Source: Bacillota bacterium (GTDB lineage: Bacteria > Bacillota > Clostridia > Christensenellales > Borkfalkiaceae). From it: a DNA stretch of 6,568 nt. Both the position numbers and the translations under genes were made by a program. Every line of letters begins with the position of its first letter. Position 1 is the first letter of the stretch. Shown one piece after another: positions 1 to 5,155 of this stretch. The stretch covers positions 1 to 6,568 of the forward strand of contig QAKO01000083.1 of the NCBI GenBank assembly GCA_003343765.1, given 5' to 3'. The notes under the pieces are model-generated. The model saw nothing but the letters and a program-made list of their open reading frames with translations. It had not been told where the DNA came from and made no database searches.

Positions 1-735
1 GACGACATTCATTTTAACGGCTGGTTCTCGGATTATCTGTTGGTACGCGGCGGAAGCACGATCTTCAACGTAAGTGATCTGGATCTGTCTTCGCGTATCC
101 TGATCGAACCCTGCGCGGTTTTGGTGCATGCGGTGGAACGTGCGAAAACCACGGGGATCCTTCGTTTCAACAGCCGTGTAGTTGTGCAAGGCTGCGGCCC
201 GATCGGTCTGATCTGTATAGCAGTTCTGCGTACCATGGGTATTGAGCATATTACCGCTGTGGACGGCGAAGCAAAGCGTCTTGATTTTGCAAAGCAGATG
301 GGAGCGGATAAGACGGTTAACTTCAAAGACTATAAAGGTATTGAGAATCTTGCAAAGGCAGTGAAAGATTCCTTTGACGGACATCTGGCTGATTTTGCAT
401 TCCAGTGCACGGGGTCTCCTGTTGCGCATGCAAACATTTATAAATTTGTGCGTAACGGCGGCGGACTTTGCGAGCTTGGCTTCTTTATCAACGGTGGTGA
501 CGCGACGATCAACCCGCATTTCGACATCTGTTCGAAAGAGCTTACGATGGTGGGATCCTGGGTTTACACGCTCCGCGATTATGCGACGACGTTTGATTTC
601 CTCAAACGTGCGAAGGGTATTGGCTTGCCGGTGGATAAGCTGATCACGCATACATTCCCGTTGGAACAGATCAACGAAGCGCATCAGACAAATCTCCGCA
701 TGGAAGGTCTGAAGATCGCGATCATCAATAAATAA
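1..735 (+). CDS. Zinc-type (MDR) alcohol/polyol dehydrogenase, 5'-truncated by the window edge
   Basis: The reading frame is open from base 1 and gives 244 C-terminal residues. MDR enzymes are usually about 340-350 residues, so roughly 100 N-terminal residues, including most catalytic and structural zinc ligands, lie upstream. Visible are an EPCAVLVHAV segment (the conserved Glu-Pro region near the zinc site, residue E36 of the fragment), a Rossmann motif GCGPIG at 64-69 and an Asp at residue 88 after the second strand, which normally selects NAD(H) over NADP(H). The relatives are sorbitol/threonine-dehydrogenase-like proteins that reversibly oxidise an alcohol or polyol. It ends 11 bp before the first shell gene, so it is probably part of the BMC operon and may recycle NAD(H) in the lumen or act on the substrate. 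Iron-type PduQ would be the usual BMC alcohol dehydrogenase; this is a different family. The substrate is not identifiable. No internal break is seen. Confidence 0.85.
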   Translation, partial: DDIHFNGWFSDYLLVRGGSTIFNVSDLDLSSRILIEPCAVLVHAVERAKTTGILRFNSRVVVQGCGPIGLICIAVLRTMGIEHITAVDGEAKRLDFAKQMGADKTVNFKDYKGIENLAKAVKDSFDGHLADFAFQCTGSPVAHANIYKFVRNGGGLCELGFFINGGDATINPHFDICSKELTMVGSWVYTLRDYATTFDFLKRAKGIGLPVDKLITHTFPLEQINEAHQTNLRMEGLKIAIINK

Positions 736-746
736 GCAGGTAGATT

Positions 747-1061
747 ATGGCACAGGCAGTCGGTATTTTGGAAGTGTTCGGATTGGCGACGGCATTTGTG
801 GCGGCGGATGCAGGCTGCAAAGCGGCAGACGTAACGGTAGAGCATTTCGACAAAAACAAACCAGGCAACGCGGATAAACTTCCCGTGCCGTTGATTGTCT
901 GCATCAAGTTCCGCGGCGATGTTGCGGCGGTAGAAGCGGCAATGGAAGCGGCGGAGAGTGCGGCGGAAGGAATTTCCGGCGTGGTCGATAAATATATCAT
1001 TGCGAATCCCGAAGAGGGGACGCAGAAGATGTTGAAGCTGAACGCTTTTGATAAAAATTAA
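747..1061 (+). CDS. Divergent BMC-H shell protein with an extended pore loop
   Basis: This 104-residue single-BMC-domain protein belongs to the family that forms cyclic hexamers tiling the shell facets. The N-terminus (AVGILEVFGLATAFVAADAG, then CKAADV) and the RGDVAAVEAA segment are typical of BMC-H. The canonical pore motif KIGSG is absent: residues about 36-48 (KNKPGNADKLPVP) replace it, making the loop about 8 residues longer than in the shell gene starting at 1090. The loop is rich in Pro, Lys and Asp and contains no Cys. Cysteines sit at 24 (helix) and 52 (strand after the loop). The start ATG has only a weak AGGT ribosome site 5 nt upstream and follows the dehydrogenase stop by 11 bp, so translational coupling is likely. 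It is probably a minor, specialised hexamer with a modified pore. GrpU-like or other divergent BMC-H assignment is possible but unproven. Confidence 0.9.
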   Translation: MAQAVGILEVFGLATAFVAADAGCKAADVTVEHFDKNKPGNADKLPVPLIVCIKFRGDVAAVEAAMEAAESAAEGISGVVDKYIIANPEEGTQKMLKLNAFDKN

Positions 1062-1089
1062 AACGGATAAATTTCAGGAGGATAGAAAC

Positions 1090-1365
1090 ATGGCAAAGGA
1101 AGCATTGGGCATGATCGAGACGAGAGGCCTTGTGGCAGCGATCGAGGCAGCAGATGCAATGGTCAAAGCGGCGGAAGTAACTTTGATCGGAACGGAGAAG
1201 ATCGGTAGCGGTTTGGTAAGCGTTATGGTGCGCGGCGATGTCGGCGCAGTGAATGCGGCGGTAGAAGCAGGCGCAAATAATGCATCCAGACTGGGCGAGC
1301 TGGTAGCGAAGCACGTAATTCCCCGTCCTCATGCAGACGTGGAAAAGATTCTTCCCAAACTGTAA
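1090..1365 (+). CDS. BMC-H hexameric shell protein, PduA/PduJ/EutM type (copy 1)
   Basis: This 91-residue canonical BMC-H protein is a likely major facet component. It carries the standard pore motif KIGSG at residues 37-41, the RGDVGAVNAAV segment at 48-58 and a C-terminal RPHADVEKILP tail. In PduA-type hexamers the pore loop lines a narrow channel that passes small polar metabolites while holding back aldehydes. ATG 1090 was chosen over the upstream in-frame TTG at 1048 because a perfect AGGAGG (1076-1081) lies 8 nt before it and the protein then matches the family start. It lies 28 bp after the divergent BMC-H and 24 bp before the next shell gene, so it is co-transcribed with them. It is a paralogue of the shell gene starting at 1794, with about 84 of 91 residues identical, which resembles the PduA/PduJ pair of other loci. 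Confidence 0.95.
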   Translation: MAKEALGMIETRGLVAAIEAADAMVKAAEVTLIGTEKIGSGLVSVMVRGDVGAVNAAVEAGANNASRLGELVAKHVIPRPHADVEKILPKL

Positions 1366-1389
1366 TTTGGTGGCAGGCCGGAGGCAACA

Positions 1390-1713
1390 ATGGGTAAAGC
1401 ACTTGGTTTTATTGAAATATCCGGCGTGACCGCGGCGATCGACGCGCTCGACATCATGTGTAAAACGGCGGATGTCGAACTTGTGACTTGGGAAAGGAAG
1501 TTAGGCGGCAGGCTCGTTACTCTGATCGTGAGAGGAAGCGTGTCGGCGGTAACGGAAGCGGTAGAAGCGGCCGCTGCGGGAGCAATTAAAAAGCCTGTGG
1601 CGAAAGCGGTGATAGCCAATCCGCATTCCGAAACGGAGCGGCTGGTTGCGCTTTCCGCATCCAGGCTTGCAAAGCGGAACGGTAAAGATGTTCCGATGAA
1701 ACACGATACTTGA
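1390..1713 (+). CDS. BMC-H shell protein with KLGGR pore and basic C-terminal extension
   Basis: This 107-residue BMC-H protein starts at ATG 1390, 5 nt after GGAGG (1380-1384). The domain is complete (GKALGFIEISGVTAAIDALD, then MCKTADVEL). The pore loop is KLGGR at 37-41 instead of KIGSG, so Ser is replaced by Gly and an Arg follows, which should change pore size and charge. After the BMC fold comes a tail of about 20 residues (SASRLAKRNGKDVPMKHDT) rich in Lys and Arg. Similar basic tails in other BMC-H proteins have been proposed to bind cargo or nucleic acid; here that is only inference. It sits between the two PduA/PduJ-like copies. It is likely a minor hexamer with its own transport role. 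Confidence 0.93.
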   Translation: MGKALGFIEISGVTAAIDALDIMCKTADVELVTWERKLGGRLVTLIVRGSVSAVTEAVEAAAAGAIKKPVAKAVIANPHSETERLVALSASRLAKRNGKDVPMKHDT

Positions 1714-1729
1714 TTCAAATTTCAAGCGA

Positions 1730-1751
1730 GCATACGGAAAATTCCGTAAGC
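1730..1751 (+). other. Small hairpin in the 80-bp gap before shell copy 2
   Basis: Arms TACGGAA (1733-1739) and TTCCGTA (1742-1748) are exactly complementary around AA, extended by GC pairs beyond one A-A mismatch. With only two central bases it is closer to a palindrome than a comfortable RNA hairpin; opening the innermost pairs gives a TACGG stem with a 6-nt loop. No U-tract follows, so it is not a terminator. It could be an mRNA processing or stabilising element, or a protein-binding palindrome. Confidence 0.4.
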
Positions 1752-1793
1752 AAATAAAAATCAGTAAAATATCTCTGAAGGAGGAGAAAAGAA

Positions 1794-2075
1794 ATGTCAC
1801 TCGAAGCATTGGGTATGATCGAAACGAGAGGTCTTGTAGCAGCGATCGAAGCAGCGGATGCTATGCTGAAAGCAGCGAACGTCACGCTGATCGGAACGGA
1901 AAAGATCGGCAGCGGCTTGGTCAGCGTAATGGTCAGGGGCGATGTCGGCGCGGTGAACGCAGCAGTCGAAGCTGGTGCAAACAATGCGTCCAAGCTTGGC
2001 GAACTGGTTGCGAAACACGTGATCCCTCGTCCTCATTCTGACGTCGAGAAGATTCTTCCTACGCTTTCCAAATAA
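1794..2075 (+). CDS. BMC-H hexameric shell protein, PduA/PduJ/EutM type (copy 2)
   Basis: This 93-residue canonical hexamer protein has the KIGSG pore at 37-41 and the same RGDVGAVNAAV core as the gene at 1090. Differences from that copy are confined to A2S, K3L, V25L, E29N, R to K near residue 66, two changes near the C-terminus and an added Ser-Lys. Many codons differ synonymously between the copies, which indicates an old duplication held by purifying selection rather than a recent one or gene conversion. The ribosome site AAGGAGG (1778-1784) lies 9 nt before ATG and is the strongest in the shell cluster, which fits a high-abundance facet protein. An 80-bp gap with a small hairpin precedes it, so it may be expressed separately from the upstream shell genes. 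Confidence 0.95.
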   Translation: MSLEALGMIETRGLVAAIEAADAMLKAANVTLIGTEKIGSGLVSVMVRGDVGAVNAAVEAGANNASKLGELVAKHVIPRPHSDVEKILPTLSK

Positions 2076-2105
2076 TTGCGAGGTAAGGAATCGGGTTGCT
2101 TGAAT

Positions 2106-2133
2106 CCGCGCTCCGTTCGTTGACGGAGCGCGG
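2106..2133 (+). other. Perfect 11-bp GC-rich hairpin in the leader of pduL
   Basis: CCGCGCTCCGT (2106-2116) pairs perfectly with ACGGAGCGCGG (2123-2133) around a 6-nt loop TCGTTG. No T-run follows on either strand, so it is not a standard intrinsic terminator. It lies 30 bp after the stop of shell copy 2. Such intercistronic stems often protect the 3' end of an upstream message, which would fit a shell gene needed in large excess over the downstream enzymes. Confidence 0.7.
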
Positions 2134-2147
2134 CGAAAAGCGCAAAA

Positions 2148-2178
2148 GCTGTGCCGAAAGCGGTGCAGCAGGTTTTGT
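2148..2178 (+). other. Second leader hairpin with short T-run, possible attenuator
   Basis: GCTGTGCCG (2148-2156) pairs with CGGTGCAGC (2161-2169) around AAAG, giving 9 bp that include two adjacent G-U wobbles; these form only in the + strand transcript. The stem is followed by AGG and TTTTGT (2173-2178), a weak U-tract. It may be a leaky terminator that reduces transcription from the shell genes into pduL, or simply a second stabilising stem. Confidence 0.45.
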
Positions 2179-2184
2179 ATACAA
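2175..2184. promoter_or_regulatory. Palindrome TTGTATACAA, operator-like site upstream of pduL
   Basis: The ten bases TTGTATACAA are a perfect inverted repeat in an AT-rich patch 30 bp before the pduL start. It contains TATACA, which resembles a -10 box, but no matching -35 box is visible about 17 bp upstream. TGTATACA-like palindromes are typical of GntR-family operators. No GntR gene is in the window, so the link is only suggestive. Confidence 0.3.
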
Positions 2185-2199
2185 TTTTTCGGACAATTC

Positions 2200-2205
2200 A
2201 GGAGG
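2200..2205 (+). promoter_or_regulatory. Ribosome binding site AGGAGG that decides the pduL start
   Basis: A perfect AGGAGG ends immediately before the first in-frame ATG (2206), leaving zero spacing. The in-frame GTG at 2215 is 9 nt away, matching the 8-9 nt spacing seen at the genes starting at 1090, 1794 and 2876. This favours GTG 2215 as the true start. Confidence 0.65.
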
Positions 2206-2214
2206 ATGGCGGCA

Positions 2215-2856
2215 GTGGAACAGAGTACCATTGAAATGATAACGAGGCTTACGTTGCAGGCGTTGGAACAGCAGCAGAATTCCGGGAGCGGATTTATGGT
2301 TCCGGTAGGAGTTTCGGCGCGGCATGTACATCTTACGCAGGAACACGTGGAAGAGCTGTTCGGCAAAGGTCATGAACTGCATAAGAAAAAAGATCTTATG
2401 GGCGGACAGTTTGCTGCGGAAGAATGTGTAACGATCGTGGGGTTAAAGCTCCGTGCGATTGAAAATGTGCGTGTGCTTGGGCCCTGCCGTAAAAATTCGC
2501 AAGTGGAGATTTCCGCTACAGATGCATTGAAACTGGGGGTAAAAGCGCCTATCCGCGAATCGGGGAATATTGCCGGGAGCGCGCCGATCGCACTGGTCGG
2601 GCCGAAGGGAGCGATTTATCTGAAAGAAGGGTGCATCATAGCAAAGCGGCACATTCATATGTCGCCGGCGGATGCGGAAGCGGCAGGCGTCAAAGACGGT
2701 GATGTCGTATCCGTAAAGGCGGACAACGAGCGCGGAACAGTGTTTAACCATGTTCAGATCCGTGTCGACAAGAGCTTCACATTGGAAATGCATCTGGACA
2801 CAGATGAAGCGAATGCGGCAAAGATTTCGACCGGTTCTACGGTGCGTATACTGTAA
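2215..2856 (+). CDS. pduL: Phosphate acyltransferase PduL (BMC phosphotransacylase)
   Basis: PduL exchanges CoA for phosphate on an acyl-CoA (propanoyl- or acetyl-CoA), giving an acyl-phosphate for ATP synthesis and recycling CoA in the lumen. From GTG 2215 the protein has 213 residues, normal for the family; ATG 2206 would add three residues but overlaps the ribosome site spacing. Two PduL half-domains are visible: SARHVHLT at 34-41 and RHIHMS at 145-150. Likely zinc ligands H37, H39, E98, H146, H148 and H193, and the conserved R92, fall at a constant offset of 11 from the residues I recall for the Rhodopseudomonas palustris PduL structure, so the enzyme should be active. Residues 1-19 (MEQSTIEMITRLTLQALEQ) form a likely amphipathic helix followed by a Gly/Ser linker, as expected of an encapsulation peptide. 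It lies 19 bp before the pentamer gene. Confidence 0.95.
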   Translation: MEQSTIEMITRLTLQALEQQQNSGSGFMVPVGVSARHVHLTQEHVEELFGKGHELHKKKDLMGGQFAAEECVTIVGLKLRAIENVRVLGPCRKNSQVEISATDALKLGVKAPIRESGNIAGSAPIALVGPKGAIYLKEGCIIAKRHIHMSPADAEAAGVKDGDVVSVKADNERGTVFNHVQIRVDKSFTLEMHLDTDEANAAKISTGSTVRIL

Positions 2857-2875
2857 AGGCCGGAGGAGTACTGAA

Positions 2876-3139
2876 ATGATTATCGGAAAAGTGGTGGGCA
2901 GTGTTGTGTCCACGCGCAAGTGCGAAAATCTTGTCGGGAACAAATTCATGATCGTGGAACCGATTCCGAGTTTGAAAGTAATGAATCGGATCGTAGCGAT
3001 CGACCAGATCGGAGCAGGTATCGGTGAACTTGTACTGGTGGCGCAGGGCAGCGCGGCGCGCGTCGGATGCGGCATGGACAGAGCGCCGGTAGACGCAGCG
3101 ATCGTCGGTATTTTGGACGAAGGACAGAATTTGGAGTAA
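2876..3139 (+). CDS. BMC-P vertex pentamer (EutN/CcmL/PduN family)
   Basis: This 87-residue protein starts MIIGKVVGSVVSTRKCENLVG, then NKFMIVEP, the characteristic beginning of EutN/CcmL proteins, and continues with AIDQIGAGIGELVLVAQGSAAR and ends VDAAIVGILDE, matching the conserved core of the family. Five copies form a truncated pyramid that caps each shell vertex; without it shells do not close. ATG 2876 was chosen because GGAGG (2862-2866) sits 9 nt upstream and the fold begins there; the longer open frame upstream overlaps pduL. It is the only pentamer gene in the window, and several metabolosome loci carry two or three, so others may lie outside. It abuts the PduS-like gene with 9 bp between stop and ATG. 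Confidence 0.95.
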   Translation: MIIGKVVGSVVSTRKCENLVGNKFMIVEPIPSLKVMNRIVAIDQIGAGIGELVLVAQGSAARVGCGMDRAPVDAAIVGILDEGQNLE

Positions 3140-3148
3140 TTGCAGACC

Positions 3149-4480
3149 ATGGAAATAAAAGAACTGGCCGCACTTTTGCAGAAGAGCGGCGTAGTCGGAG
3201 CGGGCGGTGCAGGCTTTCCTACATACGCAAAACTGGATGCCCGTGCGGAAACGATTATAATGAATTGCGCGGAGTGCGAGCCGTTGCTCAAACTTCACAG
3301 GCAATTATTGGAAAAGTATGCGGATGAGATAGTTTCGGTATTCCATCTGGTCATGGAGACCGTGGGAGCGAAGGAAGCGATCATCGGCATTAAAAAGGCA
3401 TATAAAGCGGCTATCAAGGCACTGGAAGGAGTTCTTCCCAAGTATCCCGGCGTACGTTTGGGACTTTTGGACGAAGTGTATCCTGCCGGTGATGAAGTCG
3501 TTCTGATATACGAAGTAACACATAAAGTAGTACGTCCCGGCGGACTTCCGATCGAGAGCGGTGTCATAGTTTTCAACGTGGAAACGTTGTATAACCTGTA
3601 TCGCGCAATGCATAAGAATGAACCGGTCGTGGACAAACTTGTGAGCGTCGTTGCGGAGGTAAATCATCCCGTTACGGTGCGCATGCCTTTGGGTTCGACG
3701 GTGGAAGAAGCCGTACAGCTTGCGGGCGGTGCAAAGGTAAAGGATCCCGTTTATTTTGTGGGCGGACCGATGATGGGAAACATTCTTCCCGGAAGTACGC
3801 CGATCACAAAGACTACGAACGCGATTCTCGTGTTGCCGCAGAACCATTATTTGGTGGAACGTAAGCGTGCGAACACGCAGGTCATGTTAAAGAGAGCTGC
3901 GGCGAGCTGCTGTCAGTGTTCGATGTGTACGGATTTGTGTCCTCGTCATGCATTGGGGCATCCGATCCAGCCGCATCTGTTCATGCGGGCAGCGACCTGT
4001 AAGGACGCGCAGGATCCGAACATATTCCTTGATACGTTTTTCTGTTCGTCCTGCGGCTTGTGCGAGCTGTATTCCTGCTTCCAAGGGCTTTCGCCTCGTT
4101 CGCTGATCGCGACATATAAAAACGGTCTGCGTGCGGCGGGTGTCAAAGCGCCGCAGGTACAGGCGGCGCCGGTACAGCCTTCAAGAGAGCTGCGCAAAGC
4201 ACCCATGAAGCGTTTGATGGCGCGTCTGGATCTCACGAAATACGATGCAGCGGCACCTTTGCAGGATGAGTGCGTAAAGGTCAAGAGTGTAAAAATTCCG
4301 TTGCGCCAGCATATCGGAGCACCGGCGGTATGTGCCGTCAAGGCAGGAGATATAGTGGAGCGCGGGCAGGTAATAGCAAATCCTGCGAACGGTTTAAGCG
4401 TTGCGATTCATGCATCCATCACGGGCAGAGTCAGAGAAGCGGACGCGAACAGCATAACGATAGACAGTACGGAGATTTGA
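3149..4480 (+). CDS. pduS: PduS-like NADH-dependent flavo-iron-sulfur protein (RnfC-related)
   Basis: This 443-residue protein resembles PduS, the BMC-associated relative of RnfC and the NADH-binding subunit of complex I. In order: an N-terminal GAGGAGFPT nucleotide/FMN-binding motif (17-25) and NCAECEP (39-45); an SLBB-type segment (about 173-215, MPLGSTVEEAVQLAGG); a first 4Fe-4S site CxxCxxCxxxCP (C254 or neighbouring C255, C257, C260, C264); a second site CxxCxxCx4C (C299, C302, C305, C310); an Ala/Pro-rich linker (about 327-370); and a C-terminal lipoyl-like sandwich (IGAPAVCAVKAGDIVERGQV). This C-terminal placement fits PduS rather than RnfC. Salmonella PduS reduces cobalamin, but related loci without B12 enzymes also carry it, so here it is best viewed as an NADH/flavin/Fe-S electron carrier. 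ATG 3149 is preferred over TTG 3140, since GGAG (3133-3136) is only 3 nt from the TTG; the 12-nt spacing to ATG is rather long. Confidence 0.88.
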   Translation: MEIKELAALLQKSGVVGAGGAGFPTYAKLDARAETIIMNCAECEPLLKLHRQLLEKYADEIVSVFHLVMETVGAKEAIIGIKKAYKAAIKALEGVLPKYPGVRLGLLDEVYPAGDEVVLIYEVTHKVVRPGGLPIESGVIVFNVETLYNLYRAMHKNEPVVDKLVSVVAEVNHPVTVRMPLGSTVEEAVQLAGGAKVKDPVYFVGGPMMGNILPGSTPITKTTNAILVLPQNHYLVERKRANTQVMLKRAAASCCQCSMCTDLCPRHALGHPIQPHLFMRAATCKDAQDPNIFLDTFFCSSCGLCELYSCFQGLSPRSLIATYKNGLRAAGVKAPQVQAAPVQPSRELRKAPMKRLMARLDLTKYDAAAPLQDECVKVKSVKIPLRQHIGAPAVCAVKAGDIVERGQVIANPANGLSVAIHASITGRVREADANSITIDSTEI

Positions 4481-4481
4481 A

Positions 4482-5030
4482 ATGAGCAAAGCAATCGGAA
4501 TGGCCGAATTTAAAACGGTATCTGCGGGTATTACGGCGGCAGATGCGATGGTCAAAACGGCGGATGTCGATGTGATCGAAGCGGAGACGGTGTGTCCCGG
4601 CAAATATATTGTGATCATAACGGGAGAATTGAGTGCGGTAAATGCGTCTGTGGAAACGGCGCGTACGTTGCACGGATTGCATTTGATCGACAGTTTTGTC
4701 CTCGGAAATCCTGCGGACGAAATTTTCCCTGCGATCTACGGTGCTTCGCACGTCGAGATCGTGCAGTCGTTGGGTGTGATTGAAACATATGATGCGGCGG
4801 CGATCATAGTTGCGGCGGATCAGGCAGCAAAGACAGCGGATGTATCGCTTGTGGAGATCCGCTTGGCGCGCGGTATGTGCGGCAAGAGCTATCTTTTGCT
4901 GACCGGAGAAGTTGCGGCGGTGGAAGCGGCGATCGCGCGCGCACAGAAAGCGGTCGAGCCGCGCGGAATGTTCCTGGACAGCTCCGTTATTGCCCGTCCC
5001 GATAAAAAGATCATCGATCAGATTTTGTAA
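4482..5030 (+). CDS. pduT: Tandem-domain BMC-T trimeric shell protein, PduT type
   Basis: This 182-residue protein has two BMC domains in tandem (about 1-90 and 91-182, the second starting VEIVQSLGVIETYDAAAI), so three copies make a pseudohexamer. Its first pore loop reads VCPGKY with Cys at position 38. Cys38 is the residue that in Salmonella PduT holds a 4Fe-4S cluster in the central pore, so an Fe-S centre is expected here. The second domain has RGMCGKSY with another Cys at 133. ATG 4482 follows the pduS-like stop by one base, with GGAG (4471-4474) 7 nt upstream, so the two are tightly coupled. The pairing with a flavo-Fe-S partner supports a role in moving electrons through the shell or delivering or replacing Fe-S clusters. 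It is the last gene before the terminator. Confidence 0.93.
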   Translation: MSKAIGMAEFKTVSAGITAADAMVKTADVDVIEAETVCPGKYIVIITGELSAVNASVETARTLHGLHLIDSFVLGNPADEIFPAIYGASHVEIVQSLGVIETYDAAAIIVAADQAAKTADVSLVEIRLARGMCGKSYLLLTGEVAAVEAAIARAQKAVEPRGMFLDSSVIARPDKKIIDQIL

Positions 5031-5038
5031 AGACGAAT

Positions 5039-5081
5039 GGGTTCGGTGCAGGCAATGTGCCGGGCCTTTTGTCGCTTTTTT
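5039..5081 (+). terminator. Intrinsic terminator of the shell/enzyme operon
   Basis: GGGTTCGGTGC (5039-5049) pairs with GTGCCGGGCCT (5057-5067) around AGGCAAT, giving an 11-bp stem in RNA that includes G-U wobbles. It runs directly into TTTTGTCGC and a second run of six T (5076-5081). The wobbles mean the stem forms well only in the + strand transcript, which supports the direction. It starts 8 bp after the BMC-T stop and separates the structural operon from the regulator. Confidence 0.72.
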
Positions 5082-5155
5082 CGGAAATATTTGAATGGTT
5101 TGCCGTATAGTCCGAGCGAGGATATTTTTGCGGAAAAATAGAGAAGGGGGATGTT

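Noticed and set aside
2120..2125. TTGACG as a -35 box for pduL
   Set aside because: It lies within the loop and arm of the perfect hairpin and no -10-like hexamer occurs 16-18 bp downstream.
2106..2133. Perfect hairpin as an intrinsic terminator
   Set aside because: No T-run follows it on either strand, so it is recorded as a structural element only.
2076..2214. Cobalamin or other known riboswitch before pduL
   Set aside because: The region is only about 140 bases and I see no conserved riboswitch core such as a B12 box; two simple stems explain the structure.
1797..2366. Minus-strand open frame of about 190 codons
   Set aside because: It is antisense to the second PduA/PduJ-like gene and the pduL start; its Cys/His/Arg-rich composition is typical of a shadow frame.
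2750..2875. N-terminal extension of the pentamer protein upstream of ATG 2876
   Set aside because: It overlaps the end of pduL in another frame and has no family similarity; a good GGAGG precedes ATG 2876.
2443..3291. Long open frame (about 280 codons) on the minus strand
   Set aside because: It lies antisense to pduL, the pentamer gene and the start of pduS, all with clear family motifs and ribosome sites. Its translation shows no recognisable domain.
5091..5111. TTGAAT and TATAGT as a promoter for deoR
   Set aside because: The two boxes are only 9 bp apart, far from the 16-18 bp needed, and no alternative partner box at the right distance was found.
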